Positions 51,698 to 60,607 of a stretch of 64,000 nucleotides of DNA are shown piece by piece (the stretch's first letter is position 1; each line of letters starts with the position of its first letter). Where the stretch lies: the NCBI RefSeq assembly GCF_033025475.1, contig NZ_CP130322.1:1302001-1366000 (forward strand). The letters run 5' to 3'. Origin of the DNA: Sphingomonas sp. C3-2. Lineage in GTDB: Bacteria; Pseudomonadota; Alphaproteobacteria; Sphingomonadales; Sphingomonadaceae. The notes beneath the pieces were generated by a model that did not search any database, had not been told where the DNA came from, and saw nothing but the letters and a program-made list of their open reading frames with translations. Position numbers and translations under genes: made by a program.

Positions 51698-52104
51698 CCC
51701 CGGCTTTCGAGCGGACAATCACCGCCGGGCCCGACGATATCGACGGGCTCGGCCATGTGAACAATGCGGTGTGGGTGCGCTGGATACAGGACATGGCCAC
51801 GGCGCACTGGCAGGCCGTGGCCGAGGCGGCGGATATCGACGCCTATATCTGGGTCGTGGTGCGCCATGAGATTGATTATCTCGGCAATGTCGGCCCCGGC
51901 GAGACGATCAATGCACGCACCTGGGTTGACCCGGCCGGGCCGAAAGGGGCACGCTTCGACCGGCATGTCGAATTCAAGGGACAGGATGGTAAGGTGAAGG
52001 TCCGCGCGAAGACGACCTGGGCGATCATCGACCGGCTGAACGGCCGGGTGATCCGGGTGCCGCAGAGCGTTGCCATGCCCTTTCTGAAAGGAGGCGAGCG
52101 ATGA
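51694..52104 (+). CDS. Acyl-CoA thioesterase (hotdog fold)
   Basis: 136-residue hotdog thioesterase. The motif is seen as DDIDGLGHVNNAVWVRWIQDMATAHW, with Asp and His-Val-Asn-Asn as in the YbgC/4HBT family. Coupled translation is likely on both sides: its ATG overlaps the ptrB stop and its stop overlaps the ABM gene start (both ATGA). Substrate is unknown and its link to a peptidase is unexplained. Confidence 0.86.
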   Translation: MTPAFERTITAGPDDIDGLGHVNNAVWVRWIQDMATAHWQAVAEAADIDAYIWVVVRHEIDYLGNVGPGETINARTWVDPAGPKGARFDRHVEFKGQDGKVKVRAKTTWAIIDRLNGRVIRVPQSVAMPFLKGGER

Positions 52105-52397
52105 TCATCGTGACCGGCGCCATCCGCTGCAACGCGGACAGTTTCGGCAAGCTGCTCGCCAAGAGCCTGGAACATTGCGAGCGGATGCGCGGCGAGCCGG
52201 GCTGTCTGGGCAGCAATGTGCATGTCGATTGCGAGGACCAGCACCGGCTGGTCTTTCTCGAATTCTGGCGCGACGAGGCCGCCGTGCGCGCGCATTTCCT
52301 GTCGCGCGGCGCCAAGAATTTCGGCGCCTATATCCACGCCCATGCCGAGGAAGTACCCGAAATCTGCGTGTTCAGCGGAAACCGGCTGACGGTGTGA
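52101..52397 (+). CDS. Antibiotic biosynthesis monooxygenase (ABM) family protein
   Basis: 98-residue ferredoxin-like ABM protein, typically a dimer. The pattern IIVTGAIRCNADSFGKLLAKSLEHCERMRGEPGCLGSNVHVDCEDQHRLVFLEFWRDEAAVRAHF with its conserved Trp and His fits. Some members oxidise quinones or degrade heme; the substrate here is unknown. It is third in the ptrB-thioesterase-ABM run, linked by 4-base ATGA overlaps. Its last 26 bases overlap the 3' end of the convergent LysR gene. Confidence 0.82.
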   Translation: MIIVTGAIRCNADSFGKLLAKSLEHCERMRGEPGCLGSNVHVDCEDQHRLVFLEFWRDEAAVRAHFLSRGAKNFGAYIHAHAEEVPEICVFSGNRLTV

Positions 52398-53277
52398 GCG
52401 CGGGCGCGTCCCCAAAGATCGGCTGAAGCCGCGCGGCCAGGAAATCGACGAGTTCCTTGGCCGGGGCATCGACCGGAACGTCATCGCGCGCGATGATCCA
52501 CAGATCGATGCCGAGCGCGGGATCGACCGGCGCCACCTCCACCAGATGCGGGCAGCGTTCGGGGACGAAGGTCCAGATGAACGCCGCGCCCATCGCGCAA
52601 TCGACCGCCTGGCGCATCGCCTGCCAGCTGTCGACATAGGCGGCGACGCGCACATCGTTGCAGAATATATCGTCCCAGGGCCGCAGCGCCTGCGCCTGCG
52701 ACCAGCCCGAAAAACGCACCCATTCATAGTCCTGCGGGGCCAGCCCCTCCCCCCGCAGCGCAAGATAATCGCGCGCCGCATAGCCCGCCTGGCGCAGCCG
52801 CCCGAGCCGCCGCGCGCGCAGATGATCGGGCTGGCGGGTGCCCAGACTTAACCCGATATCGCTGCGGCGGCGCAGGACATTGTCCGCCGGATCGGCGGCG
52901 GACTGGATGACGAGATCGATATGCGGATGGCTTTCGGAAAAGGCCGCGAGATCGGGCATCAGTTCGAAGCCGAGTTCGGCGGCCACCGCTAGGCGCACCT
53001 GCCGCCCCGCCGCCTGTGGCATGCCCCGAAGTTCGGCGACGAGCCCTTCCATCAGCCGGGCGATTTCATCGGCCACCTCGAGCGTGCGCTTGCCCGCCGG
53101 GGTGGGGTGATAGCCATCCTCCCCCTGTTCAAAGACCGAGACGCCGAGCTGATGTTCGAGCCGTTCGAGCCGGCGGCCGACCGTGGTGCGATCGATCCGC
53201 AGCCGCCGCGCCGCCGCCGTATAATTCCCTGCGCGCACCGCAGTGAGGAATATCCTGAGATTGTCCCAATCGACCAT
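52372..53277 (-). CDS. LysR family regulator beside Rieske oxygenase
   Basis: 301-residue LysR-type regulator: HTH at about residues 1-60 (WDNLRIFLTAVRAGNYTAAARRLRIDRTTVGRRLERLEHQLGVSVFE), then effector domain. The start at 53277 (MVDWDNLRIF) is fixed by the conserved N-terminus; the upstream frame is open only because it is the antisense of the Rieske gene. Divergent from the Rieske oxygenase gene across 138 bases that carry GTGCA-N4-TGCAC. Likely regulates it, responding to its substrate. Its recognition helix resembles the LysR near mmsA. The 3' end overlaps the ABM gene by 26 bases. Confidence 0.9.
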   Translation of the reverse strand: MVDWDNLRIFLTAVRAGNYTAAARRLRIDRTTVGRRLERLEHQLGVSVFEQGEDGYHPTPAGKRTLEVADEIARLMEGLVAELRGMPQAAGRQVRLAVAAELGFELMPDLAAFSESHPHIDLVIQSAADPADNVLRRRSDIGLSLGTRQPDHLRARRLGRLRQAGYAARDYLALRGEGLAPQDYEWVRFSGWSQAQALRPWDDIFCNDVRVAAYVDSWQAMRQAVDCAMGAAFIWTFVPERCPHLVEVAPVDPALGIDLWIIARDDVPVDAPAKELVDFLAARLQPIFGDAPALTPSAGFR

Positions 53278-53313
53278 GGCGCGCGAGACTAGCGCATCGG
53301 CCCATAAGGTCAC

Positions 53314-53345
53314 GTGCAAAAATGCACATATGCTGGGCGATGTGC
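53314..53345. promoter_or_regulatory. Overlapping palindromes in LysR/Rieske promoter region
   Basis: GTGCAAAAATGCAC (53314-53327) has perfect GTGCA/TGCAC arms with a 4-base spacer. A second inverted repeat, GCACAT (53324-53329) and ATGTGC (53340-53345), overlaps it. Together they form a likely LysR binding region, 37 bases upstream of the LysR start and 70 bases upstream of the Rieske start. Confidence 0.5.
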
Positions 53346-53415
53346 GGTCTTGTTCGACAGCGCCGGCAGGACGATCCTGCACCCAACGAAAACACAGCGA
53401 TCGGAGAGGCCTGAC

Positions 53416-54501
53416 ATGGCGGGAACGCAGGATTACAAGCTCGGCAGCCACATTTTTCCTCGTGGCTGGTTCATGATCGGCGATGCATCCAAAATGGGTG
53501 CGGAGCCGACCACGGTGCATTTTTTCGGCAAGGACATGGTGTTTTACCGCGGCGCGAGCGGCAAGGCGCACCTCGTCCACGCCTATTGCCCGCATATGGG
53601 CGCGCATCTGGGGCGCAACAACACCTCGTATATCGTCCGCGACAATGAGCGCGTCGAAGGCGAGGCGATCCGGTGCCCCTTCCATGGCTGGCGCTTCAAC
53701 GAAACCGGCCAGTGCGACGACATTCCCTATTCGCCCGACTTCATCCCCAAGGCCGCCTGCCTCAAGACCTATACGGTCATCGAGCGCGCGGGCGCGATCT
53801 GGATGTGGCACGACCCCGAAGACGGCGCACCGACGCACGACCTGCCCGCCTTTGACTGCTGGGACAAGGAAGAGGAAGGCTGGGTCCGCTGGGTGATGGA
53901 CGATTTCGGCATCCTCGACCTCCACCCGCTCGAGATCGTCGATAACATGGCCGATTTCGGCCATATGACGCCAATCCATGGCAGCCGCGACCTCGTCTAT
54001 TTCGACAACAGCTTCGAGGACCATGTCTGCGTCCAGCGCTTTGACGCGGGGCACCGCACGCTGACCGGCAACGGCGCCGAGGTGCTGTCGCTCGACACCT
54101 GGTATGAGGGCCCGTCGATCCTGCAGGCCAAGATGTACGGCGCGCACCCTTCGCACATGCTGATCGCGCACACGCCGATCGAGGACGGGCGCGTGCAGGT
54201 GTGGCATGCGCTGATGGTGAAGCTGCCCTTCGACGCGCCGCAGGAAGAACGCGTGGCGACCGCGCGCGCCTATCAGAAGACGAGCTTCGATGCCTTTGCG
54301 CAGGATGTCGACATCTGGTCGAACAAGGAAGCCTGTTTCAACCCGATGCAAATTCCCGCCGACGGACCTTACGGCAAGGTGCGGATCTGGTATCGCCAGT
54401 TCTACAACCCGCGGGCGGAGGCCGAAACCTTCCAGAAGCGCGTCAACGGCACGGTTGTCACTTACGGCACCGAGCGCCCGGCGGAACTGGTTGAGGCCTG
54501 A
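53416..54501 (+). CDS. Rieske 2Fe-2S oxygenase (KshA-like)
   Basis: Oxygenase component of a ring-hydroxylating or steroid-type Rieske system. The Rieske cluster site is CPHMGAHLG and CPFHGWRF (Cys-x-His and Cys-x2-His, with a 15-20 residue gap); the mononuclear iron site is DNMADFGHMTPIHG (His-x4-His with nearby Asp). Length 361 is close to KshA (3-ketosteroid 9-alpha-hydroxylase) oxygenases. SD AGAGG lies 6 bases before the ATG. The divergent LysR regulator and the following GST gene form a small catabolic unit. Substrate (steroid, aromatic or other) is not known, and no reductase gene is adjacent. Confidence 0.88.
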   Translation: MAGTQDYKLGSHIFPRGWFMIGDASKMGAEPTTVHFFGKDMVFYRGASGKAHLVHAYCPHMGAHLGRNNTSYIVRDNERVEGEAIRCPFHGWRFNETGQCDDIPYSPDFIPKAACLKTYTVIERAGAIWMWHDPEDGAPTHDLPAFDCWDKEEEGWVRWVMDDFGILDLHPLEIVDNMADFGHMTPIHGSRDLVYFDNSFEDHVCVQRFDAGHRTLTGNGAEVLSLDTWYEGPSILQAKMYGAHPSHMLIAHTPIEDGRVQVWHALMVKLPFDAPQEERVATARAYQKTSFDAFAQDVDIWSNKEACFNPMQIPADGPYGKVRIWYRQFYNPRAEAETFQKRVNGTVVTYGTERPAELVEA

Positions 54502-54515
54502 GGAGAGCGTTCGGA

Positions 54516-55208
54516 ATGATCGACCTGTATGGGATGGGGAGTCCCAATGTTCACAAGATCGCCATCATGCTGGAGGAGCTCGGCCTACCGTACCGCTTCC
54601 ACCATGTCGAGGTGATCAACGGCCAGCAGTTCGAACCGGACTTCGTGGCGATGTCCCCCAACAGCAAGGTGCCGGTGCTTGTCGACCATGACACACCGGA
54701 CGGGCCGGTGAGCGTGTTCGAATCGGGTGCGATCCTGATCTATCTCGCGGAAAAAGGGGGGCGCTTGCTGCCCCCCGCCGGCAAGGCGCGCGCCGACGCG
54801 CTGCAATGGCTGATGTGGCAGACGTGCAGCCTTGGCCCGATGCTGGGCCAGCTCAACCACTTCCTGTTCGCGGCGCCCAAGGACAATGACTATTCCAAGA
54901 GCCGTTACCAGCGTGAGGCGGCGCGGCTTTACCGCGTGCTCGATGAGCGGATGAGCCGTTCGCCGTGGCTGGGCGGCGACGCCTATTCGGTGGCCGATAT
55001 CGCGACCTATCCCTGGGCGACCTATCTGGAGAAACACGGGCTGGTGGCGGATGATTTTCCGGCGCTGGCGGAGTGGCGCGCGCGCGTCGGCGCGCGCGAA
55101 GCGGTGCAGCGCGGCGTCGATCTCGTCACGCGCGAATCCGCCAAGGACGCGCCCTCGTTCAAGAGCGCGTCAAAAGAGGCGCTGGACCGGTTCTACAACC
55201 GCATCTGA
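54516..55208 (+). CDS. Glutathione S-transferase family protein
   Basis: 230-residue soluble GST, of the YfcG/YghU (nu-class-like) style. N-terminal thioredoxin-like domain: MIDLYGMGSPNVHKIAIMLEELGLPYRFHHVEV, then NSKVPVLVDHD and FESGAILIYLAEKGGRLLP; the C-terminal helical domain follows with LSRSPWLGGDAYSVADIATYPW-like pattern. Gene starts 14 bases after the Rieske oxygenase stop, so both are likely cotranscribed. It could conjugate or reduce products of the oxygenase reaction, an inference from position. Confidence 0.88.
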   Translation: MIDLYGMGSPNVHKIAIMLEELGLPYRFHHVEVINGQQFEPDFVAMSPNSKVPVLVDHDTPDGPVSVFESGAILIYLAEKGGRLLPPAGKARADALQWLMWQTCSLGPMLGQLNHFLFAAPKDNDYSKSRYQREAARLYRVLDERMSRSPWLGGDAYSVADIATYPWATYLEKHGLVADDFPALAEWRARVGAREAVQRGVDLVTRESAKDAPSFKSASKEALDRFYNRI

Positions 55209-55212
55209 GAGG

Positions 55213-55899
55213 TCAGCCGCGGAGCGCCTGGAGCACGGCCGCCAGTGCCTCCTCAGCGACGACGAAGCCCATATGGGTGCAGGAGAGTTCGACCATGCGG
55301 TCGGCCTCTCCCGCCTGCCCCCGCGAACTGCCGGGGGCGACGATCCCGTCGGCGCGCGACCACAAGGCGGTGGTCGGCACCGGCGGCTTGGCGGCCAGCG
55401 TCACCGGAATGGGCAGCCGATCGACCGGATGGCCGTTAACCCGTTCATAGAGCCGCCAGGCATGGTTGGCGCGGATATCGCCCGAAAAGGGGCTGCCGAG
55501 CGTGATCACCCGCTCCACCCGCCCCGGCGCGTGTTTTGCATATTCGCGCGCGATCAGGCCGCCCAGGCTCCAACCGACAAGCGCCACAGGATCGTCGGTG
55601 TCGCGCAGCACGGCATCGAGTTGCCGGTCGAGCCGCTCGAAGATGTCGGCCGCTACACCGGTATTGCGCCCCAGCCCCCAGCCAAAGCTGCGATAGCCGG
55701 CCGAGGCGAGCGCGCGGCGCAGCGGGATAGTGAACCCGTCGGTCGCCAGAAAACCCGGAATGACCATGACGGGGCGGCCGCGCCCTTCATAGACGCGCGC
55801 CACCCGGCGCCCGCGCAGCGCATAGCGCGCGACATCGGCGATCACGGTGGTTTCGCGAACGAGCGAAGCGAAAGGCGGCGTCGTGTCGAGATCGTGCAT
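55213..55899 (-). CDS. Alpha/beta hydrolase
   Basis: 228-residue alpha/beta-hydrolase fold protein. The nucleophile elbow is LVGWSLGGLIAREYA (G-x-S-x-G), preceded by VMVIPGFLATDGFTI carrying the oxyanion region; the His probably lies in SCTHMGFVVAEEAL and the acid in WSRADGIVAPGS. Possibly an esterase or lipase-like hydrolase, cytosolic. The start at 55899 (MHDLDTTPPF) is chosen over 55962. It is convergent with the GST gene (4-base gap). Substrate is unknown. A terminator hairpin for etfA sits just upstream of its start. Confidence 0.8.
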   Translation of the reverse strand: MHDLDTTPPFASLVRETTVIADVARYALRGRRVARVYEGRGRPVMVIPGFLATDGFTIPLRRALASAGYRSFGWGLGRNTGVAADIFERLDRQLDAVLRDTDDPVALVGWSLGGLIAREYAKHAPGRVERVITLGSPFSGDIRANHAWRLYERVNGHPVDRLPIPVTLAAKPPVPTTALWSRADGIVAPGSSRGQAGEADRMVELSCTHMGFVVAEEALAAVLQALRG

Positions 55900-55940
55900 G
55901 GGCCGATCATGACACCGCGTGCGGCCGACGACAAACACCC

Positions 55941-55976
55941 AAACAAAAAGGGGCCCCGGCACTGCCGGAGCCCCCT
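55941..55976 (-). terminator. Rho-independent terminator after etfA
   Basis: On the minus strand, stem GGGGCTCCGGCA with TGCCGGGGCCCC (about 12 bp, one mismatch) followed by TTTTTGTTT, about 25 bases after the etfA stop. Strong classical terminator closing the etfB-etfA transcript. Confidence 0.85.
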
Positions 55977-56001
55977 TTGTGACGAAAAACGTCGGGTCGG
56001 A

Positions 56002-56931
56002 TCAGAGCTTTTCGGTCAGCTCGGGCACGACCTTGAAGAGATCGCCGACAAGGCCAATGTCCGCCACCTGGAAGATGGGGGCGTCCTCGTCCTTGTTGAT
56101 CGCGATGATCGTCTTCGAGTCCTTCATGCCGGCGAGGTGCTGGATCGCACCCGAGATGCCGACGGCGACATAGACTTCGGGAGCGACGATCTTGCCGGTC
56201 TGGCCGACCTGATAGTCGTTGGGGGCATAGCCCGCATCGACCGCCGCGCGCGATGCGCCGACCGCTGCGCCGAGCTTGTCGGCAAGCGGATCGATCACGG
56301 CGTGGAACTGTTCTTCCGAACCCAGCGCACGACCGCCCGAGACGATGATCTTCGCCGAGGTCAGTTCAGGACGCTCGCTCTTGGCGATTTCGGCGCCGAC
56401 GAACGACGAGAGACCTGCGTCGCCCTTGCCCGAAACGGCTTCGACCGAAGCCGAACCGCCGGTGGCAGCAGCCTTTTCGAAGGCGGTGCCGCGCACGGTG
56501 ATCACCTTCTTCGCATCCGACGACTGGACGGTTGCAATGGCGTTGCCGGCATAGATCGGACGGGTGAAGGTGTCGGCGCTTTCGACCGACAGGATGTCCG
56601 AGATCTGTGCGACGTCGAGCAGCGCGGCGACGCGCGGCGCGATGTTCTTGCCGTTCGAGGTAGCGGGCGCGACGAACGCGTCATAGCCAGCCATCAGATC
56701 GACAACCAGCGGTGCGACGTTTTCGGCGAGCGCATGGCCATAAGCCGCGTCGTCCGCGAGCAGCACCTTGGCGACGCCGGCGATCTGCGCGGCGGCATCG
56801 GCAGCAGCCTGCGCGCCTGCACCGGCGACCAGTGCGTGGACTTCGCCCAGCTTCGAGGCTGCGGTGACCGCGGCCAGCGTTGCGTCCTTTACCGACGCAT
56901 TGTCATGTTCGACGAGGACGAGGACGCTCAT
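56002..56931 (-). CDS. etfA: Electron transfer flavoprotein subunit alpha
   Basis: FAD-binding subunit of ETF, the electron acceptor of acyl-CoA dehydrogenases. N-terminal domain [25 protein letters not shown]; the FAD domain has [52 protein letters not shown] and [33 protein letters not shown], the family signature. Length 309. It follows etfB with an ATGA overlap (56928-56931), and a strong terminator follows. Probably serves the acyl-CoA dehydrogenase of the valine cluster among others. Confidence 0.95.
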   Translation of the reverse strand: MSVLVLVEHDNASVKDATLAAVTAASKLGEVHALVAGAGAQAAADAAAQIAGVAKVLLADDAAYGHALAENVAPLVVDLMAGYDAFVAPATSNGKNIAPRVAALLDVAQISDILSVESADTFTRPIYAGNAIATVQSSDAKKVITVRGTAFEKAAATGGSASVEAVSGKGDAGLSSFVGAEIAKSERPELTSAKIIVSGGRALGSEEQFHAVIDPLADKLGAAVGASRAAVDAGYAPNDYQVGQTGKIVAPEVYVAVGISGAIQHLAGMKDSKTIIAINKDEDAPIFQVADIGLVGDLFKVVPELTEKL

Positions 56932-57677
56932 GCCGCCACTCCCAGAGCCTTGAGTTTCGCAACCAGTTCATCGACGTCGGCGACCTTGATGCCGGCCTGA
57001 CGCACGGGCGGTTCGCCGACCTTAAGGGTCTTGAGACGCGGTGCGGTGTCGACGCCGTAATCGGCGGGCGTCTTCTGATCGAGCGGCTTCGACTTTGCCT
57101 TCATGATGTTGGGCAGCGAAGCATAGCGCGGTTCGTTGAGACGAAGATCGGTGGTGACGATCGTGGGGAGCTTGAGGCTCACCGTTTCAAGGCCGCCGTC
57201 GACTTCGCGGGTGACCTTGGCCGAATCGCCTTCGATTTCGAGCTTCGAAGCGAAAGTGCCCTGGCCCCAGCCGAGGAGCGCGGCGAGCATCTGACCGGTC
57301 TGGTTCGAATCGTCGTCGATCGCCTGCTTGCCGAGAATGACGAGCTGCGGCGCTTCGGCTTCGACGACCTTCTGGAGCAGCTTGGCAACGGCCAGCGGCT
57401 CGACTTCGCCTTCGGCCTGGATCAGGATCGCGCGGTCTGCGCCCATTGCCAGCGCGGTGCGCAGCGTTTCCTGAGCCTTGGCTTCGCCGATCGACACGAC
57501 GACGATCTCCGTAGCAACGCCCTTTTCCTTCAGGCGGATCGCTTCTTCGACCGAGATTTCGTCAAACGGGTTCATCGACATCTTGACGTTTGCAAGATCG
57601 ACGCCCGAGCCATCCGCCTTCACGCGGGGCTTTACGTTATAGTCAAGCACGCGCTTGACCGGAACGAGCACTTTCAT
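56928..57677 (-). CDS. etfB: Electron transfer flavoprotein subunit beta
   Basis: AMP-binding subunit of ETF. It opens with [27 protein letters not shown] and shows [45 protein letters not shown] and [26 protein letters not shown], all signatures of EtfB. Length 249. GGAAGGAAGG precedes the ATG closely. Located 158 bases downstream of sucC, with palindromic repeats in between, and overlapping etfA by four bases. Confidence 0.95.
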   Translation of the reverse strand: MKVLVPVKRVLDYNVKPRVKADGSGVDLANVKMSMNPFDEISVEEAIRLKEKGVATEIVVVSIGEAKAQETLRTALAMGADRAILIQAEGEVEPLAVAKLLQKVVEAEAPQLVILGKQAIDDDSNQTGQMLAALLGWGQGTFASKLEIEGDSAKVTREVDGGLETVSLKLPTIVTTDLRLNEPRYASLPNIMKAKSKPLDQKTPADYGVDTAPRLKTLKVGEPPVRQAGIKVADVDELVAKLKALGVAA

Positions 57678-57751
57678 TGCCTGCCTTCCTTCCTTGCCTG
57701 AACGACCCTGGGGAGGGAGCTCAAACGAACTGCTTCACCTCTTTGCCACAA

Positions 57752-57810
57752 CTCCCGCCGGAGCGGGAGCCCATGACCAAAATTTGTCCGGACAAATTCT
57801 AGATCATGGG
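57752..57810. repeat. Adjacent palindromes between sucC and etfB
   Basis: Hairpin CTCCCGC-CGGA-GCGGGAG (57752-57769) immediately followed by a larger imperfect palindrome: CCCATGA (57770-57776) with TCATGGG (57804-57810) enclosing the perfect 18-base palindrome AATTTGTCCGGACAAATT (57781-57798). No U-tract follows in either direction. Possible REP-like or RNA-processing element. Confidence 0.6.
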
Positions 57811-57834
57811 GCCCGGGTCAAGTCTGAATTGCGC

Positions 57835-59034
57835 TTATGCGACAGCCTTCACTTCCGCGACGATCTTCTTGGCAGCATCGCCCAGATCGTTGGCGGGAAC
57901 GATGGCGAGGCCCGATTCAGCGAGAATCTTCTTGCCTTCGTCGACATTGGTGCCTTCGAGGCGGACGACGAGCGGCACCGAGAGGTTCACTTCCTTGGCC
58001 GCTGCAACGATGCCTTCTGCGATGATGTCGCAGCGCATGATGCCGCCGAAGATGTTGACGAGGATGCCCTTCACCGCCGGATCGCTCAGGATGATCTTGA
58101 ACGCCGAGGTGACCTTTTCCTTGTTCGCGCCGCCGCCGACGTCGAGGAAGTTGGCGGGGAATGCGCCGTTGAGCTTGATGATGTCCATCGTCGCCATGGC
58201 GAGGCCCGCACCGTTCACCATGCAGCCGATGTCGCCATCGAGCTTGATGTAGGCGAGGTCGTACTTCGACGCTTCGAGTTCAGCCGGATCTTCTTCGGTT
58301 TCGTCGCGCAGTTCCATCAGGTCCTTATGACGATAGAGCGCGTTCGAATCGAAGCCGACCTTGGCGTCGAGAACCATCAGCTTGTTATCGCCGGTGATCG
58401 CGAGCGGGTTGATTTCGATCTGCGCGGCGTCGGTGCCGAGGAATGCGTCATAGAGCTTGGCAGCAACATTGGCGGCCTGCTTGGCGAGATCGCCCGAAAG
58501 CTCGAGCGCGGCAGCCACGGCGCGGCCGTGGTGCGGCATGAAGCCGGTGGCGGGATCGATGTCGAGCGTGTGGATCTTTTCGGGGGTCGAGTGTGCGACC
58601 TCTTCAATGTCCATGCCGCCTTCGGTCGATGCGACCATCGCGACGCGGCCGGTGGCGCGATCGACGAGAACGGCGAGGTAGAATTCCTTCTCGATGTCGA
58701 CGCCGTCGGTGACGTACAGGCGGTTCACCTGCTTGCCGGCTTCGCCGGTCTGGATGGTGACGAGCGTGTTGCCGAGCATGTCGGCAGCGTGTGCCTTCAC
58801 TTCATCGAGGGTCTTGGCAAGGCGAACACCGCCCTTTGCGTCGGGGCCGAGTTCCTTAAACTTGCCCTTACCGCGACCACCTGCGTGAATCTGCGCCTTC
58901 ACGACGTAGAGCGGCCCCGGAAGCTGCTTTGCAGCCTCAACCGCTTCTTCGACGCTCAGCGCCGCATGACCTGCCGGTACGGGCACGCCGAACTTCGCAA
59001 GCAGTTCCTTCGCCTGATATTCGTGAATGTTCAT
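57835..59034 (-). CDS. sucC: Succinyl-CoA synthetase (ADP-forming) subunit beta
   Basis: Beta subunit of succinyl-CoA ligase in the TCA cycle. N-terminal ATP-grasp: [45 protein letters not shown]; Mg-ATP site region [24 protein letters not shown]-terminal [41 protein letters not shown] with the SucC ligase signature. Length 399 is standard. sucD, usually adjacent, is not in the window; sucC precedes etfB here. Supplies or uses succinyl-CoA formed in part from valine via propionyl-CoA. Confidence 0.95.
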   Translation of the reverse strand: MNIHEYQAKELLAKFGVPVPAGHAALSVEEAVEAAKQLPGPLYVVKAQIHAGGRGKGKFKELGPDAKGGVRLAKTLDEVKAHAADMLGNTLVTIQTGEAGKQVNRLYVTDGVDIEKEFYLAVLVDRATGRVAMVASTEGGMDIEEVAHSTPEKIHTLDIDPATGFMPHHGRAVAAALELSGDLAKQAANVAAKLYDAFLGTDAAQIEINPLAITGDNKLMVLDAKVGFDSNALYRHKDLMELRDETEEDPAELEASKYDLAYIKLDGDIGCMVNGAGLAMATMDIIKLNGAFPANFLDVGGGANKEKVTSAFKIILSDPAVKGILVNIFGGIMRCDIIAEGIVAAAKEVNLSVPLVVRLEGTNVDEGKKILAESGLAIVPANDLGDAAKKIVAEVKAVA

Positions 59035-59129
59035 CGCTGCGCCAAGCCTTTCCGCGTTGCAACAAAATTAGAGTCGGATGGGGCTAAAGCATAGCTCGAC
59101 AATGAATGAAAGCCCGCGTTTGGCAGGGT

Positions 59130-59441
59130 CTATCGCGCCAGGGCGCAGATCGCGGCGGCCCGGCCGGTCTCTGCGATGATCTCCGGATCCTTGAGCGCAC
59201 GCACCTTATGCATGAATTCCGCAGCGGAAAGCTCGTTCATCCGCTGGCCTTTGAGCGTCGAGAGCGAGGAGATTCTCCTTAGTTGGGTATAGGAAAGCTC
59301 GTTCACCATGCGGTTTGCCATGCACGACGCCGTGGCGGCCGACAGCCCAGCATCCTGCAGCCCGTTGCGCAGGCGGGTCTCCGGAGTCGCGCAAGCGGAG
59401 AGGAGCGCGAGCGGGGCGATCACGAATAGGTATTTCTTCAT
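59130..59441 (-). CDS. Small lipoprotein of unknown function
   Basis: 103-residue lipoprotein: signal MKKYLFVIAPLALLSAC with lipobox LSAC, then a helical domain (RLRNGLQDAGLSAATASCMANRMVNELSYTQLRRISSLSTLKG) with two Cys and a C-terminal helix ending AETGRAAAICALAR. The pattern LRxGLxxAGLSxxxAxCMAxRM is familiar from sphingomonad small lipoproteins, but no function is known. Start at 59441. It lies 55 bases after the macro-domain gene on the same strand. Confidence 0.75.
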   Translation of the reverse strand: MKKYLFVIAPLALLSACATPETRLRNGLQDAGLSAATASCMANRMVNELSYTQLRRISSLSTLKGQRMNELSAAEFMHKVRALKDPEIIAETGRAAAICALAR

Positions 59442-59496
59442 GCCGCGCGCTGTACCGCCAATGCCGGAGCCTTGAAAGATGGCGGGTAAAGGCGCC

Positions 59497-60009
59497 TCAG
59501 CCCGCGAGCGCGGCGCGATAGGCATCGCGCACCGCGGCGCCAAAGGCGACGAAATAGACCTTCTGCGGAAAATCATGGCTATCCAGCCAGTTGCGCACGC
59601 ATTCGACCGCGATCGCCGTCGCCGCCGCAATCGGATAGCCATAGACGCCGCAGCTGATCGCGGGAAAGGCGATGCTGCGAATGGCGTGCGCCTCGGCCAG
59701 CGCCAGCGTGTTGGCATAGCAGGCGGTGAGCAGATCGGCCTCCCCCGCCCCGCCGCCCTGCCAGACCGGGCCGACGGTGTGGATCACATGGCGCGCGGGC
59801 AGGCGAAAGCCGGGGGTGAGTCGCGCCTCGCCCGTGGGGCAACCGCCGATCGCGCGGCAGGCTTCGAGCAAGTGCGGACCGGCGGCGCGGTGGATGGCGC
59901 CGTCAACACCACCGCCGCCAAGCAGGCTGTTATTGGCGGCATTGACGATCGCATCGACATCGAGCGTGGTGATATCTGCTTCGATCAGGGCAATGCGCTC
60001 GTCCGCCAT
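59497..60009 (-). CDS. Macro-domain O-acetyl-ADP-ribose deacetylase-type protein
   Basis: 170-residue macro domain binding ADP-ribose; MacroD/YmdB-type members remove ADP-ribose or acetyl from O-acetyl-ADP-ribose. Motifs are [26 protein letters not shown] and [20 protein letters not shown], with catalytic Asn and Asp region intact, and [13 protein letters not shown]. The start at 60009 is favoured: AAGGA at 60019-60023 lies 9 bases upstream, versus 3 for the ATG at 60015. It lies 16 bases after the LOG gene stop on the same strand, so it is the last but one gene of the crtY-crtI-LOG run. Confidence 0.9.
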   Translation of the reverse strand: MADERIALIEADITTLDVDAIVNAANNSLLGGGGVDGAIHRAAGPHLLEACRAIGGCPTGEARLTPGFRLPARHVIHTVGPVWQGGGAGEADLLTACYANTLALAEAHAIRSIAFPAISCGVYGYPIAAATAIAVECVRNWLDSHDFPQKVYFVAFGAAVRDAYRAALAG

Positions 60010-60025
60010 ATGCATGCTTCCTTGG

Positions 60026-60607
60026 TCAGAGATCCTCGCGCTCGATCCACTTGCTCGTCTGCGGCGGGATATAATCGGCGAGCAGATCGAGCAGATCGGC
60101 GACGCGGTCGGTGACGATCAGCATGTCGCGGTGTTCCTGACGGAGGAAACCCTGCTCGACCATCGTGTCGAGAAACGTGATCAGCCCGTCATAATAGCCA
60201 TGGACGTTGAGCAGCGCGCAAGGCTTCATGTGCCAGCCGAGCTGCCCCCAGGTCCACACCTCGAACAATTCCTCCATCGTGCCGATGCCGCCCGGCAGTG
60301 CGATGAACCCTGTCGCCAGTTCGGCCATCAGCGCCTTGCGTTCGTGCATATTGGCGGTGACGTGGAGTTCGGTGCAGCCTTCATGCGCGAGTTCGCGGTC
60401 GACCAGCGCGCGCGGGATCACGCCGATCACCTCACCCCCCGCACCAAGCGCCGCATCGGCGACCACGCCCATCAGCCCGACATTGCCGCCGCCATACACC
60501 AGCCCGACACCGGCGCCCGCTAGTTCACGGCCAAGCTCCTCAGCGATTGCGGCGTGCACGGGTGATTCCCCCATGCTGGACCCGCAAAACACGGTGAAAC
60601 GCGTCAT
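60026..60607 (-). CDS. LOG family protein (cytokinin riboside 5'-monophosphate phosphoribohydrolase type)
   Basis: 193-residue TIGR00730/LOG protein that releases a free base from nucleoside 5'-monophosphates (cytokinins in plants and plant-associated bacteria). The signature PGGIGTMEE is at residues 105-113, with [10 protein letters not shown] at 38-47 and the conserved Arg-Lys in MHERKALM. It is coupled to crtI by a 4-base ATGA overlap (60604-60607), and the macro-domain gene follows. Whether the product is cytokinin or general nucleotide salvage is unknown. Confidence 0.9.
   Translation of the reverse strand: MTRFTVFCGSSMGESPVHAAIAEELGRELAGAGVGLVYGGGNVGLMGVVADAALGAGGEVIGVIPRALVDRELAHEGCTELHVTANMHERKALMAELATGFIALPGGIGTMEELFEVWTWGQLGWHMKPCALLNVHGYYDGLITFLDTMVEQGFLRQEHRDMLIVTDRVADLLDLLADYIPPQTSKWIEREDL

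Noticed and set aside
53278-54351. N-terminal extension of the LysR gene across the Rieske gene
   Set aside because: The extension is antisense to the Rieske oxygenase; LysR begins at MVDWDNLRIF.
57776-57830. Sigma-70 promoter for etfB (TTGACC, TAGAAT)
   Set aside because: Spacing between the two hexamers is about 14 bases, too short, and the region overlaps the palindrome; not convincing.
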